Assembly (NCBI RefSeq): GCF_001650695.1
Contig: NZ_LWQS01000032.1
Coordinates: 48,127-112,126, forward strand
Length of the DNA: 64,000 bases
Source: Chloroflexus islandicus
GTDB lineage: Bacteria > Chloroflexota > Chloroflexia > Chloroflexales > Chloroflexaceae
Reading direction: 5' to 3'
Shown: positions 1 through 9,480 of the stretch, piece by piece
Layout: each line of letters opens with the position of its first letter
Position numbering within the stretch: the stretch's first letter is position 1
Notes under the pieces: model-generated
Seen by the model: only the letters and a program-made list of their open reading frames with translations
Told to the model about the DNA's origin: nothing
The model's database searches: none
Position numbers and translations under genes: made by a program

Positions 1-1
1 A

Positions 2-403
2 GTCACCCTTGCTTTGCCTGAAGACCTGCCGTTAGTGTTGGCAGATCGAGAACTGTTGAAGCAGGCGCTGAGCCAATTGCTCGACAATGCTCGGCGGTAT
101 GTGCCGCAAGGCCGCGTGCTAATTAGCGCCGGCATTGCGGGCAGTGACGTTTGGGTGGCAGTCAGTGATACTGGCCCCGGTATTCCCGAAGACGTGATTG
201 GGCGGCTATTTACTCGGTTTCAACGGGTTGATGGCAATAATTCCGCCCAACGCGGCGGCGGCCTTGGTCTTGCGATTGCACGCCAATTGATCGAGTTGCA
301 AGGCGGAACGATCGCTGTGACGAGCATCCCCGGTCAGGGGAGCACCTTTACCATCCGGTTGCGTTGCGCAAAGGAGCAGAGCCGTGCAGTCGCTGGGAAA
401 TAA
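2..403 (+). CDS. Sensor histidine kinase, C-terminal fragment (5' end outside window)
   Basis: The open frame runs in from the left edge, so only the C-terminal ATPase part is present. It shows a HATPase_c domain: N-box (LLDNARRY), G1 box (DTGPGIPED), F-box (LFTRFQRVD) and G2 box ([18 protein letters not shown]). In this family the domain binds ATP and phosphorylates the histidine of the missing HisKA domain. The stop lies 20 bp inside the next gene, so the two are probably co-transcribed and translationally coupled. Sensor input and partner regulator cannot be known from here. Confidence 0.9.
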   Translation, partial: VTLALPEDLPLVLADRELLKQALSQLLDNARRYVPQGRVLISAGIAGSDVWVAVSDTGPGIPEDVIGRLFTRFQRVDGNNSAQRGGGLGLAIARQLIELQGGTIAVTSIPGQGSTFTIRLRCAKEQSRAVAGK

Positions 404-2003
404 CCAGTGGCCAACTAAACGCGATTATTTGCGCTGGATGGTAGTGGCAGCGTTGTTATGCGCGCTGCTGCCGGTGCTTTGCGTGGTGCAACTTGTCTTT
501 TGGTTCCTCACCCCGGCCAATGAACCGTTTAAGAGCATTAGCGCGGCGCGTGCGTTTAGCGCCTACGAACCATTTCCGGCTGATCTCAGCTTTGCGCCGC
601 CGGCCAGCGATTTGCCCAATTTGGCTGCGACCGAGATTGCGCGCCGCACACAGACGCCAACGAGCCAAGCGACCCGGTTTTCACCGGCGCCGATTGTAGA
701 GGTGCCGCCACCGCCGGTACGGATCGATCCGGCATCGCCAACCGCGACGCCAACCACAACAGTGACCGCACTGCCGGCTGGCGGCGGTTTGCCGCCGCTT
801 ACTCCGACACCCACCCCAACGGCCAGCGGTATTGGTGTGCTGCCCAGTCCGGTGACACCCGCAACGGCAACACCAGTGGCGATAACAACAGCGACGCCAG
901 CCGTGCCGGAAGTTCGGCCTAGCCCGACATCGACAACCCTAGCTGCAACGGCAACGCTGCAACCGTCGCCATCAGTGACGGTAATACCCTTACCAACGGT
1001 GACGGCGACAGGCACTGTCACACCGACGCTAACCGTTACGCTGACACCGACTTTCACGCCGACAGCGACGGCTACAGCTCGTCCGCAACCCACGGCAACG
1101 GTGACGCCAACCGTCACGCCGGCGCCTACGGCGACGGCAACCGTCACACCGACGCCGACCGTCACGCCCACGGCAACGGTGACGCCAACCGCTACGTTCA
1201 CGCCCACAGCCACTTTCACGCCGACGGCGACGCCAACCGTCACGCCGGCGCCTACGACGACGGCAACCGTCACACCGACGCCAGTCGCGGTAGTGTCGGT
1301 GCAAATCATCCAACCAGTGATTGAGGGAAATCCGCCAACGGTTACTAGCCGCGAAGTTGTCGTTGAGTTGCGCGAAGCGGCCAACAATGAGGTAGTCGTG
1401 ACCTATGAAGTTGTGCCGGGCACAACCAATCCAGCAACGCCTAATAGCGATTATCGCGTGCCGGGAGGAACGACCGGTACATTAATCTTCCCAGCCGGTT
1501 CGCCTACCGGCACTGTACGCACGGTGACGATAGAAATTATTGGCGATACGATTGATGAAGTGGATGAGACGATCATCTTCCGGCTGACAGGAATCAGTGG
1601 CGGTGTCCTGTTCCCCGGCCAGAGCGAGCGGGTCTTGACGATTATTGATGATGACGTCACGAGCGTGAGCATTAGCCCGGCTGAGGTGCAAGAAGGGCCG
1701 GCTGGCACGACGACCCAACTCGAATTTCGTCTCAGTCTCAGTAATCCCCAACGCGAACGGACTCTGCGCGTGCGCTATCGGGTGTTGCCAATCTCGGCAA
1801 CACCCGGCGAGGATTATCTCGCAACAACGCCGGGTGAGCTGATCATTCCACCTGATGATAATAGTCCGGTGATTATCGTGACCGTGATCGGTGATGATAT
1901 ACGCGAACCGGACGAATTCCTCGAAGTGGTGCTTGATGAGGTGATCGGTGGCGCGTTGGGCAATACGGTGCAGGCAATTGGGATTATTCGTAACGATGAT
2001 TAG
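384..2003 (+). CDS. Membrane-anchored Thr/Pro-rich protein with two Calx-beta domains
   Basis: 539 aa. GTG start chosen because AAGGAG sits 7 nt upstream, inside the kinase gene. A single hydrophobic segment at about residues 18-42 should anchor it. Residues about 95-305 are a low-complexity Thr/Pro/Ala/Val stretch (TPT, TVTP, TATP units) with near-perfect DNA repeats, for example a block at about 1103-1160 recurring 126 bp later. Two Calx-beta domains follow (about 305-425 and 428-538), each ending in acidic runs such as IIDDD and IRNDD that in this family bind Ca2+. Likely a cell-surface stalk carrying two Ca2+-binding modules. Function is not known; coupling to the kinase gene hints at an envelope role. 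The stop overlaps the convergent next gene by 4 bp. Confidence 0.8.
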   Translation: MQSLGNNQWPTKRDYLRWMVVAALLCALLPVLCVVQLVFWFLTPANEPFKSISAARAFSAYEPFPADLSFAPPASDLPNLAATEIARRTQTPTSQATRFSPAPIVEVPPPPVRIDPASPTATPTTTVTALPAGGGLPPLTPTPTPTASGIGVLPSPVTPATATPVAITTATPAVPEVRPSPTSTTLAATATLQPSPSVTVIPLPTVTATGTVTPTLTVTLTPTFTPTATATARPQPTATVTPTVTPAPTATATVTPTPTVTPTATVTPTATFTPTATFTPTATPTVTPAPTTTATVTPTPVAVVSVQIIQPVIEGNPPTVTSREVVVELREAANNEVVVTYEVVPGTTNPATPNSDYRVPGGTTGTLIFPAGSPTGTVRTVTIEIIGDTIDEVDETIIFRLTGISGGVLFPGQSERVLTIIDDDVTSVSISPAEVQEGPAGTTTQLEFRLSLSNPQRERTLRVRYRVLPISATPGEDYLATTPGELIIPPDDNSPVIIVTVIGDDIREPDEFLEVVLDEVIGGALGNTVQAIGIIRNDD

Positions 2004-2425
2004 CTTTGATCGGGCGGTTGATCGGGCTGGCGGGGGAAGAGAAACCACAACCCTAGCTCCAACGCAATTGGGATGAAGGCTAAGGCGATCAGCGGCGGCC
2101 AGATTGGGCTAAGCGCGAAGTAGAGCGCGAGCGGCGGGATCGCGAGAATCAGCGCGAAGACGGTCATGGCCAGATTGCCCCAGCCGACCGCTGCCACCAC
2201 CCCGAACACGGTGAGCACCACAATCACTGCATCGCTGCACGTGTTGAGGGCCGGACGGTTGTAGCAACTGTTGAGCGCCGATGGTACGGCGATGTCGAAC
2301 ATGACCCCTTGTAATTCAAAGAAGGTTGGCAAGAACACCCGGCGCAGGGCGAAGAGCACTGCGCCAAGCGCAATGACGAGGTAAGCGCGGATGAAACGGT
2401 GGGTTAGGATTGGCGGGATGCGCAT
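2000..2425 (-). CDS. Small integral membrane protein, unknown function
   Basis: 141 aa with about four hydrophobic segments ([70 protein letters not shown]) and a short polar C-terminus rich in Pro, Gln and Asp. ATG start; no strong ribosome site visible. Convergent with, and 4 bp overlapping, the Calx-beta gene. I do not recognise the family. The hydrophobic pattern and lack of competing frames make it credible as a gene. Confidence 0.6.
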   Translation of the reverse strand: MRIPPILTHRFIRAYLVIALGAVLFALRRVFLPTFFELQGVMFDIAVPSALNSCYNRPALNTCSDAVIVVLTVFGVVAAVGWGNLAMTVFALILAIPPLALYFALSPIWPPLIALAFIPIALELGLWFLFPRQPDQPPDQS

Positions 2426-2513
2426 GGTGTTTTGAGATAGTTATCACCAACCACATTGCGGTACGGGCATGTTGTGCAAATGTCACCCAAGATATTGGGG
2501 ATGTATCTTCATG

Positions 2514-2544
2514 TGGAGTGCGGCAGTCTAACTGCCGCACTCCA
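2514..2544. repeat. Palindromic repeat, family A copy 1
   Basis: A 31-bp element with 13-bp arms (TGGAGTGCGGCAG and its complement) around TCTAA. The identical 31 bp recur at 14082-14112, with variants at 29010-29038 and 29054-29084. A second smaller hairpin with GCGGCAG/CTGCCGC arms lies about 25 bp on (about 2567-2590). The element sits between a membrane protein gene and the 3' end of leuS and could act as a terminator for leuS. Confidence 0.8.
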
Positions 2545-2603
2545 TATCACCTCACCGGTGTAAATGTGGCGGCAGTGGTACTGCCGCACGCCATAACGAC
2601 GAA

Positions 2604-5603
2604 TTACCCAACCACGACGTTCACTAACCGTCCGGGAACCACAACGACATTCCGGATCGGTTTGCCGTTGATAAATTGCTGCACCCGTTCGTTCTTCAGG
2701 GCCAATTCACGCAACTGCGCTTCGTCAATCTCGACCGGCACAGTCAGCTTGCCGCGCACCTTGCCGTTGACTTGGAAGACGATTTCGACCTCTTCCTCGG
2801 CGGCGACGGCGGGGTCGGCGACCGGCCAGCGTTGCTGGTGGATGCTGTACGGCTTGCCAAGCCGCATCCATAGCTCTTCCGCGATGTGCGGCGTGATCGG
2901 CGCCATCAGCAAGAGCAGGATTTCGATCGCCTCGTTCCACGCCGGGGCGCCGGTCAAGCCAGCGTCACGCGCGCGGTACAGCGTATTAGTAAACTCCATC
3001 AGTGCGGCAACCATGGTGTTGAACTTAAAGTTCAAGATGTCATTCTCAACGCGCTGGATGGTCTGGTGGGCCACGCGCCGCAACTGGCGCTCGCTCATAG
3101 TGGCGTTGCTTTGGCTGCGTTCAGCGGTGGGGTAGAGCACAATCCGCCATACCCGGTCGAGCCAGCGCTTGACGCCGGGCACACCGTCGGTGTTCCACGG
3201 CACCGACAGCTCGAAGTCGGAGATGAAGGCCTCGTAGCCACGCAGCGCGTCAGCGCCGTGCTCGGCCACCACCTCGTCGGGAGTGATGACATTGCCCTTC
3301 GACTTCGACATCTTCTCGATGATGATCTGGCCATCAACCTCGCGCGGCGGAGCCAGAATGAGGCCCTGATTGCGCAGACGGGTGAACGGTTCAAAGAACT
3401 TGACCACTCCCAAATCGTAGAGCACCTTCGTCCAGAAGCGGGCGTAGAGCAGGTGCATAACGGCGTGCTCGGCCCCGCCGACGTACATGTCAACCGGCAA
3501 CCAGTAGTCAAGCGCCTCAGGGCTCGCCAGCGCCTTGTCGTTGTGGTTGTCGGCGAAGCGCAGGAAGTACCACGACGAGCAGGCGAACGTTCCCATAGTA
3601 TCGGTCTCGCGCCGGCCCCGGCTGCCGTCGGGCAGGGTCACATTCACCCAGTCATCGATCAGGGCCAGCGGCGACTCGCCGGTCGCCGTCGGTTCATAGC
3701 TCTCGACGTTGGGCAGGGTGAGCGGCAGGGCATCATCGCTGAGCGCGACTTCCAACCCGTCTTCGCGGTGGACAATCGGGATCGGCGTGCCCCAGTAGCG
3801 TTGGCGGCTGATTAGCCAGTCGCGCATCTTGTAGTTGGTGCGGCCTTTGCCAATGCCCTGTTGTTCGAGGTAGGCGATCGTCTGCTCGATGGCCTGATCG
3901 GCGGGAGCGCCGTTGATCGGGCCAGAGTGAATCGGCGTGCCGAGTTCATCGTGGTAGATCAGGTCACGATAGGCGGGAATCGAGTGCAGATAGGCCATTA
4001 CCGACGGAATCTCGGCGTTGCCGGTCGCAGCGCGCAAGCGCGTGGTGATCTGTTCATCGGCAGCGATCGAGTCAAGATCGAACACTGCATCGGGGAAGAT
4101 GAACAGCCAACCCGACCCGGCCACTTCCGTCCAGCCGTTGCACAGGCGCGGCTGCACGATGGCAGCGTACTCACGCGCTCGATCGCCGGACAGCTCGACC
4201 AGCAGATTGCCGTCATCTTGGGTGGTAACGGTGAAGCCGGCGGCGCGCAAGGCATCGGCAGTATCGGCAGCAATCGTCTCGGCGCGCAGCAGCGAGCGAG
4301 CGGCGTTATCGGGCCGGCTGATGACCGGAATGATCGGCAGATCGTATTTCAGCGCAAAGGCGAAGTCACGCTCGTCGTGGGCCGGCACAGCCATAATCGC
4401 GCCGGTACCGTACCCCATCAAGACATAATCGGCGATCCAGATCGGAATCCGCGCGCCGTTGACCGGATTAATCGCATAGCTACCTGTCCAGACGCCAGTC
4501 TTTTCTTTCTCTTCCGCCACGGCGGTCGTGGTCGGACGATGGCGCGCCTGTTCGACATACGCCTCGACCTGCGCGCGCTGCCCTGCGGCCGTCACCTTCG
4601 CCACCAGCGGGTGCTCAGGCGAGAGCACCATGAAGGTCGCCCCCCACAACGTGTCAGGGCGCGTCGTAAAGACGATAATCGGATCGCCAGCCTCGGTGTG
4701 GAAGACCACCTCGGCGCCACGCGAGCGCCCGATCCAGTTGCGCTGCATAGTGACGATCCGCTCCGGCCAATCAACCGTATCTAGATCGCGGTCGAGCCGG
4801 TCGGCGTAAGCGGTGATGCGGAAGAACCACTGCTTGAGCACCTTGCGCTCAACCTTAGCCCCGCTCCGCCATGCGGTGCCATCGGGCAGCACCTCTTCGT
4901 TGGCCAGCACCGTCTTATCAACCGGATCCCAATTCACCACCGCTTCACCGCGATAAGCCAAGCGAAAACGGCGCAAAATCTCTTGGCGTTGCAGTGGTGT
5001 CGCCGCGCGCCACTCCTCTGCTGTCACCTGCGGGTCGGTCAAGGCCAGATCGAGCCGGCTGGTGCCATACTCAGCCAACTCCGCTTCCAGCTCGCTGATC
5101 GGGCGGGCCTTGTCGACTCGCCGGTCGTACCACGACTGGTACAGGCGCAAGAAAATCCACTGCGTCCAGTGATAATAATCAGGTTCAGAGGAGGTAATCT
5201 CGCGATCCCAGTCGTAGCTCAGGCCGAGCATATTCATCTGGCGCTTGTAATTGGCGCTGTAGCGGCGAGTGAGCACGGCGGGGTTGGTTTTGGTCTTAAT
5301 CGCCGCATTCTCGGTCGGCAGGCCGAAGGCGTCCCACCCCATCGGGTGCAGCACATTGTAGCCGCGCATGCGGTAATAGCGGGCGATGACATCGGTGGGC
5401 ACGTAGTTGCGGCAGTGCCCGACGCTAAGGCCGTCACCGCTGGGGTAGGGGTAGAAATCGAGCACGTAATATTTTGGTTTGGCGGGATCGATCGGCGGGG
5501 TACGGTAGAGCTGGTCGGCGGCCCACTTGGCCTGCCACTTGGCCTCGATCGCGGCGGGATCGTAGCGTTCAATCTGAGTCTTGTCGGTTTTGGTGTCGCT
5601 CAT
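2604..5603 (-). CDS. leuS: Leucine--tRNA ligase
   Basis: Class I synthetase that charges tRNA-Leu; 999 aa from the ATG at 5603, preceded by AAGAGGT at 10 nt. A TTG 9 nt upstream is worse placed. Numbered from that TTG: HIGH-type motif in SVGH near 63-66, CP1 editing domain with TTRPDTLWG near 316 and YGTGAIMAVPAHDERD near 401, SRQRYWG near 602, KMSKS at 767-771, C-terminal anticodon-binding region. It is longer than the roughly 860 aa usual for E. coli-type enzymes, because of an insert near 168-215 and about 110 extra residues near 435-555, between the editing core and SRQRYWG. Single gene with its own promoter-like -10 box. Confidence 0.97.
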   Translation of the reverse strand: MSDTKTDKTQIERYDPAAIEAKWQAKWAADQLYRTPPIDPAKPKYYVLDFYPYPSGDGLSVGHCRNYVPTDVIARYYRMRGYNVLHPMGWDAFGLPTENAAIKTKTNPAVLTRRYSANYKRQMNMLGLSYDWDREITSSEPDYYHWTQWIFLRLYQSWYDRRVDKARPISELEAELAEYGTSRLDLALTDPQVTAEEWRAATPLQRQEILRRFRLAYRGEAVVNWDPVDKTVLANEEVLPDGTAWRSGAKVERKVLKQWFFRITAYADRLDRDLDTVDWPERIVTMQRNWIGRSRGAEVVFHTEAGDPIIVFTTRPDTLWGATFMVLSPEHPLVAKVTAAGQRAQVEAYVEQARHRPTTTAVAEEKEKTGVWTGSYAINPVNGARIPIWIADYVLMGYGTGAIMAVPAHDERDFAFALKYDLPIIPVISRPDNAARSLLRAETIAADTADALRAAGFTVTTQDDGNLLVELSGDRAREYAAIVQPRLCNGWTEVAGSGWLFIFPDAVFDLDSIAADEQITTRLRAATGNAEIPSVMAYLHSIPAYRDLIYHDELGTPIHSGPINGAPADQAIEQTIAYLEQQGIGKGRTNYKMRDWLISRQRYWGTPIPIVHREDGLEVALSDDALPLTLPNVESYEPTATGESPLALIDDWVNVTLPDGSRGRRETDTMGTFACSSWYFLRFADNHNDKALASPEALDYWLPVDMYVGGAEHAVMHLLYARFWTKVLYDLGVVKFFEPFTRLRNQGLILAPPREVDGQIIIEKMSKSKGNVITPDEVVAEHGADALRGYEAFISDFELSVPWNTDGVPGVKRWLDRVWRIVLYPTAERSQSNATMSERQLRRVAHQTIQRVENDILNFKFNTMVAALMEFTNTLYRARDAGLTGAPAWNEAIEILLLLMAPITPHIAEELWMRLGKPYSIHQQRWPVADPAVAAEEEVEIVFQVNGKVRGKLTVPVEIDEAQLRELALKNERVQQFINGKPIRNVVVVPGRLVNVVVG

Positions 5604-5694
5604 ACGATTCAATACCTCTTGAGGTGAGCATGCAAAGACGGATCAAATTGACAATTGGACCATTACTAAGGCCATCAAGGCTAGAGTCGGCCAT
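5569..5694 (-). CDS. Possible 41-codon upstream ORF (leader) of leuS
   Basis: An ATG at 5694 follows GAAAGGAGGT with 6 nt spacing, the best ribosome-binding site near leuS. The frame holds five Leu codons in 41 and ends at a TGA inside leuS, in a different frame, overlapping its start by 35 bp. Ribosomes on it would pass through the leuS site, so it could couple or tune leuS translation. There is no run of Leu codons and no obvious terminator hairpin, so classical attenuation is not shown. Confidence 0.35.
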   Translation of the reverse strand: MADSSLDGLSNGPIVNLIRLCMLTSRGIESYERHQNRQDSD

Positions 5695-5738
5695 GCGCTC
5701 ACCTCCTTTCACGGTGCAAAAGCGAAGCGTCTTGCTGC

Positions 5739-5744
5739 ATTATA
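5739..5744 (-). promoter_or_regulatory. -10 box (TATAAT) for leuS
   Basis: Consensus TATAAT on the minus strand, about 45 bp before the upstream ORF start and about 136 bp before leuS. The matching -35 region lies in repeat sequence and is poor. No T-box motif is seen in the leader. Confidence 0.45.
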
Positions 5745-5976
5745 GCAAAAAAAGGCGCAGAGGGGGGCAGAGACGGTTAACGCAAAGGCGCAGAGGGAGC
5801 AAAGGCGCAAAGAGGCTCAACGCAAAGGCGCGAAGCACGCAAAGGACGCAAAGATTTTGTGGGGAGCTAATAGACTCGCTTGCCCCAACCTTCATACCCA
5901 TCTCTGCGACCTTCGCGACCTTTGCGTCTTTGCGTTTATCATTCTCTGCGGCTTTGCCCGCTTTGCGCCTCTACCA
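5745..5976. repeat. Inverted-arm repeat element (cgcaaaggcgcagag family), copy 1
   Basis: Left arm of degenerate units such as cgcaaaggcgcagag and gacgcaaag (about 5750-5850), a variable middle, and a right arm of complementary type (cctttgcgtctttgcg; about 5905-5970). It fills the gap between leuS and hypE. Related arms occur at six other places in the window. Confidence 0.8.
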
Positions 5977-7032
5977 CTAACAGATACGCGGCAGTTGTTC
6001 GCCGACGAGGGTGTCAACCACGCGCATACCGCCGATGCCGGTGCGGGCCACGACCACGCCGGGGTGGTCAGCGGTGGCGTAGCCGATCAGGGTAGCGTCG
6101 CGGCCCAACGGGTGAGCGCGCATAGCGGCTAGCAGACGCTCGGCGTCATCGCGTGCAACGAAGGCGATGAGTTTGCCCTCGTTAGCGATGTGGAGCGGAT
6201 CCATACCGAGCAGTTCGCAGGCGGCTTGGACGGCGGGCGGCACTGGAACGTCGCGCTCGACGATTTCGATGCCGATCTGGGCATCGGCAGCAATCTCGTT
6301 GAGCGCGGCAGCGACGCCGCCACGGGTGGGGTCGCGCAGGGTGTGGATGCGGGCGCCGCTGGCGAGCATGGCGCTGACGAGGCTGTGCAGCGCAGCGGTG
6401 TCAGAGACCACCGGTGCGCCAAATTCGATCCCTTCGCGCACACTGAGGATGGCGACGCCGTGCAAGCCAATCGGCCCGCTGACGATGATCGCGTCGCCGG
6501 GACGGGCTTGTTCCGGGCCGATATTCACGCCTGCCGGGATGAGGCCGAAGCCGGTGGTGGTAATGAACACGCCGTCGCCGTGACCGCGATCGACCACTTT
6601 GGTGTCGCCAGCGATGAGGGTAACGCCGGCCTGCTGGGCAGCGCGACCCATGCTCTCGGCGATCACACCGAGTTGATCGAGCGGCATGCCCTCTTCAAGA
6701 ATGAAGCTGGCGGTCAACGCTAGCGGCTGTGCTCCCATCATAGCAATATCGTTGATGGTGCCGTTGACGGCCAGTTCGCCGATGTTGCCGCCGGGGAAGA
6801 AGAGCGGGCGCACAACGAAGCTGTCGGTTGAGATCGCTAACCGCGCGCCGCCAATCTCGATGCGGGCAGCGTCGGTGAGCGGGCCGCGCGGGCCGCCAAA
6901 CGCGGGCAGGAAGAGGTGGTTAATCAGTTCAGCCGAGAGTTTGCCGCCGGCGCCGTGACCCATTACGATGGCCGGATAGTCACGTAACGGCGCCGGGCAG
7001 ACCCAGTTGCTAAAGTCGAGTGGTGCGGTCAT
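5977..7032 (-). CDS. hypE: Hydrogenase maturation protein HypE (carbamoyl dehydratase)
   Basis: 351 aa. HypE accepts a carbamoyl group from HypF on its C-terminal cysteine and dehydrates it to the thiocyanate that becomes the active-site CN ligands. The C-terminus is the expected PRIC. PurM-like fold motifs are present: MGHGAGGKLSAELI at the N-terminus, IAGDTKVVDRG, and DPTRGGVAAALNEIA. ATG at 7032 chosen over an upstream TTG because AAGGA lies 9 nt upstream. Last gene of the hydrogenase set in reading order, separated from hypD by an inverted-arm repeat. Confidence 0.97.
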   Translation of the reverse strand: MTAPLDFSNWVCPAPLRDYPAIVMGHGAGGKLSAELINHLFLPAFGGPRGPLTDAARIEIGGARLAISTDSFVVRPLFFPGGNIGELAVNGTINDIAMMGAQPLALTASFILEEGMPLDQLGVIAESMGRAAQQAGVTLIAGDTKVVDRGHGDGVFITTTGFGLIPAGVNIGPEQARPGDAIIVSGPIGLHGVAILSVREGIEFGAPVVSDTAALHSLVSAMLASGARIHTLRDPTRGGVAAALNEIAADAQIGIEIVERDVPVPPAVQAACELLGMDPLHIANEGKLIAFVARDDAERLLAAMRAHPLGRDATLIGYATADHPGVVVARTGIGGMRVVDTLVGEQLPRIC

Positions 7033-7326
7033 AGGGTGCAATCCTTAACCATCAAGGCGCAGAGGGGGCGAAGACGCAAAGGATGATAAACGCAAAGACG
7101 CAGAGGACGCAAAGAGCGCAGAGGTTTGGGATGGGATGGTGTTGTTAGGGCGGTGGTTGGTGGACACGACATCGTATTCATCTTTATCGTATACAGGGCA
7201 AGGATATTGCCACACTTATACAGATCCACCCAAATCCTTAGCGTCTTTGCGTCTCTGCGTGTATCCGCCTCTACGCCTTTGCCAAGCCGGACAGCCGTCC
7301 GGCTCTACTGATGATCGCTCTGCGCC
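7033..7326. repeat. Inverted-arm repeat element, copy 2, plus short palindrome
   Basis: Left arm about 7050-7125 and right arm about 7228-7280 of the cgcaaaggcgcagag family. At 7285-7304 an AGCCGGAC-AGCC-GTCCGGCT hairpin follows; the same 20 bp recur at 11987-12006. The gap separates hypD from hypE. Confidence 0.75.
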
Positions 7327-8448
7327 TTAGGGTGACGATGCCACGCCGATCGTGTTCGCCGGTACAAACCGGCCATACTGATAATAGGCTGCGCAGGCCC
7401 CTTCGCTTGATACCATTGTTGCACCGAGCGGGGTGCGTGGGGTGCATTCTTTGCCGAACGCCGGGCATTGGTTAGGCTTGAGCAAGCCTTGCAACACCTC
7501 ACCGCTGCGGCAGAGGGTCGACTCGGCGGTCTGGATGTCGCTCACGTCGAAGCGGCGCTCAGCGTCGAATTCGGCATAGCGTTCACTCAGTCGCCAGCCG
7601 CTGCGCGGAATGACGCCGATCCCGCGCCATGCCCGGTCGGTGACGGTGAAGACATCGGCTAGCATCTGTTTGGCGGCGACGTTGCCTTCGGGGCGAACCG
7701 CTCGCTCGTAGGCGTTGTCGAGTTCGGCGCGGCCCTGCTCAAGCTGGAGGATCACGCGGCGAATCCCTTCGAGCACATCGAGCGGCTCGAAGCCGGTAAC
7801 GACGATCGGCACGCGGTATTTCTCGACCAGCGGACGGTACTCGTCGGTACCCATCACGCTACAGACGTGGCCGGCGGCGAGAAAGCCTTGGACGCGGTTG
7901 GTGGGCGATTCCATAATCGCGCTGATGGCCGGCGGCACCAACACATGCGAAACCAGCATCGAAAAATTCTTGAGGCCGAGACGGGCCGCCTGATAGACCG
8001 CCATCGCGTTGGCGGGAGCAGTGGTCTCGAAGCCGATGGCAAAGAAGACGACTTGGCGGTCAGGGTGTTGCTGGGCCAGCTTGACCGCATCGAGCGGCGA
8101 GTAAACAATCCGCACATCGCCGCCTTCGCTCTTGATGCGGAAGAGGTCTTTACGACTGCCGGGCACGCGCAGCATATCGCCGAACGAGCAGAAGATCACG
8201 CCGGGTTGGGCGGCAATGGCGAGCGCCTTGTCGATAATCTCGAGCGGCGTGACGCAGACCGGGCAGCCGGGGCCGTGGATCAGCTCGATTTCCGGCGGCA
8301 GCAACTGGTCGATGCCGTTGCGAATGATCGAATGGGTCTGGCCGCCGCACACCTCCATAATTGCCCAGTGCCGGGTGGTGATACGCCGGATCTGATCGAA
8401 CAGGCGGCGAGCCAAATCAGGATCGCGAAACTCGTCAAGATATTTCAT
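7327..8448 (-). CDS. hypD: Hydrogenase maturation protein HypD
   Basis: 373 aa Fe-S protein. With HypC it forms the scaffold on which the Fe(CN)2CO unit is assembled. Visible signatures: [22 protein letters not shown], the [10 protein letters not shown] segment and the C-terminal cysteine region ([10 protein letters not shown], then [15 protein letters not shown]) that holds the [4Fe-4S] cluster. ATG at 8448 chosen over an upstream frame extension: GGAGAG lies 6 nt before it, and the extension is repeat-derived. Confidence 0.97.
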   Translation of the reverse strand: MKYLDEFRDPDLARRLFDQIRRITTRHWAIMEVCGGQTHSIIRNGIDQLLPPEIELIHGPGCPVCVTPLEIIDKALAIAAQPGVIFCSFGDMLRVPGSRKDLFRIKSEGGDVRIVYSPLDAVKLAQQHPDRQVVFFAIGFETTAPANAMAVYQAARLGLKNFSMLVSHVLVPPAISAIMESPTNRVQGFLAAGHVCSVMGTDEYRPLVEKYRVPIVVTGFEPLDVLEGIRRVILQLEQGRAELDNAYERAVRPEGNVAAKQMLADVFTVTDRAWRGIGVIPRSGWRLSERYAEFDAERRFDVSDIQTAESTLCRSGEVLQGLLKPNQCPAFGKECTPRTPLGATMVSSEGACAAYYQYGRFVPANTIGVASSP

Positions 8449-8645
8449 CGCATGCTCTCCATTCAATGCGTAGCCGCAAAGGGGGCAGAGAGGCAAAGGT
8501 TGTTAACGCAAAGGCGCGAAGGACGCGAAGTTTTTCTATGAATGGGGCTGTCACCACGCTTATGCCGCCAATATAAAAATCCTTGGCGTCCTTTGCGTCT
8601 TTGCGTGTCGAATCTCTGCGCTTTTGCTCACTTTGCGCCTTTGCC
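8449..8645. repeat. Inverted-arm repeat element, copy 3
   Basis: Left arm about 8465-8532 and right arm about 8578-8645 of the same family, with a roughly 45-bp middle. It lies between hypC and hypD, so a read-through transcript would carry a long imperfect stem. Confidence 0.75.
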
Positions 8646-8912
8646 TCATACGGGTTCGTGCGATTCATCGGGATTAAGTTCCTCTTCAAGCACGCCGAGC
8701 GACTGGAAGAGAGCAAGCGTTTCGCGCGCTGATTCCTCATCGAGGCGAGTAATCGCAAAACCCACATGCACGATCGTATAATCACCAACTTGCAGATCGG
8801 GCAGGTAGGCGAGACATACCTCTTTGACGATACCGTTGAAATCAACCTTGCCCATCCGGGTGAGGCCGTTGTCATAGATTTCGATGATGCGACCGGGAAT
8901 GCCGAGACACAT
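8646..8912 (-). CDS. hypC: Hydrogenase maturation chaperone HypC
   Basis: 88 aa. HypC binds the Fe(CN)2CO precursor through its N-terminal cysteine and delivers it to the large subunit. The protein starts MCLGIPGRI, with Cys2 exposed after Met removal, as required. AAGGA lies 7 nt before this ATG; a TTG two codons upstream would bury the cysteine and is rejected. The C-terminus is acidic and slightly longer than in many homologues. Confidence 0.95.
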   Translation of the reverse strand: MCLGIPGRIIEIYDNGLTRMGKVDFNGIVKEVCLAYLPDLQVGDYTIVHVGFAITRLDEESARETLALFQSLGVLEEELNPDESHEPV

Positions 8913-8934
8913 ACGCAATTCCTTTCAACCTGTG

Positions 8935-9480
8935 AAGGCGCAGAGCGGGCAAAGGCGCAAAGATGGTTAACGCAAAGGCGCAGAGAACGCGAAGGGCGCA
9001 AAGGTTTTTTATGTAGCTGGATCGTGGGTGTTGGCAACTTCAGCGTCCTTTGCGTTTTGGCGGCTGTGCGTCCCTTACACCTCCCAAATCAAGACCCGAT
9101 TATTGCCTGAGCCGGCGAACGCTCGCTACTAGTGAGCAAAGGCGCAAAGATGGTTAACGCAAAGGCGCGAAGAACGCGAAGGGCGCAAAGGTTTTTTATG
9201 TAGCTGGATCGTGGGTGTTGGCAACTTCAGCGTCCTTTGCGTTTTGGCGGCTGTGCGTCCCTTACACCTCCCAAATCAAGACCCGATTATTGCCTGAGCC
9301 GGCGAACGCTCGCTACTAGTGAGCAAAGGCGCAAAGATGGTTAACGCAAAGGCGCAGAGAACGCGAAGGGCGCAAAGATTTTTTATATGGCTGGATCGTG
9401 AGCGTTGGCAACTTCAGCGTCCTTTGCGGCTGTGCGTCCCTTACACCTCCCAAATCAAGACCCGATTATTGCCTGAGTCG
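8935..9480. repeat. 187-bp tandem triplication overlapping the 3' end of the NHL gene
   Basis: Three head-to-tail copies start near 8951, 9138 and 9325 (period 187). Each holds arms of the cgcaaaggcgcagag family, a shared middle (tggatcgtg, ttggcaacttcagcgtcc) and the last codons of the NHL gene (cctcccaaatcaagacccg). Copy 3 is joined to the intact gene and has an 8-bp deletion; copies 1 and 2 are non-coding echoes of the tail. It fills the 528-bp gap between the NHL gene and hypC. Confidence 0.9.

Noticed and set aside
563..1387. Long minus-strand frame opposite the Thr/Pro-rich gene
   Set aside because: It is the shadow of a low-complexity repeat; composition is Val/Gly/Ala monotony with no start signal.
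2886..3815. 309-codon plus-strand frame opposite leuS
   Set aside because: Antisense to a certain gene, Arg/His-rich, no recognisable domain.
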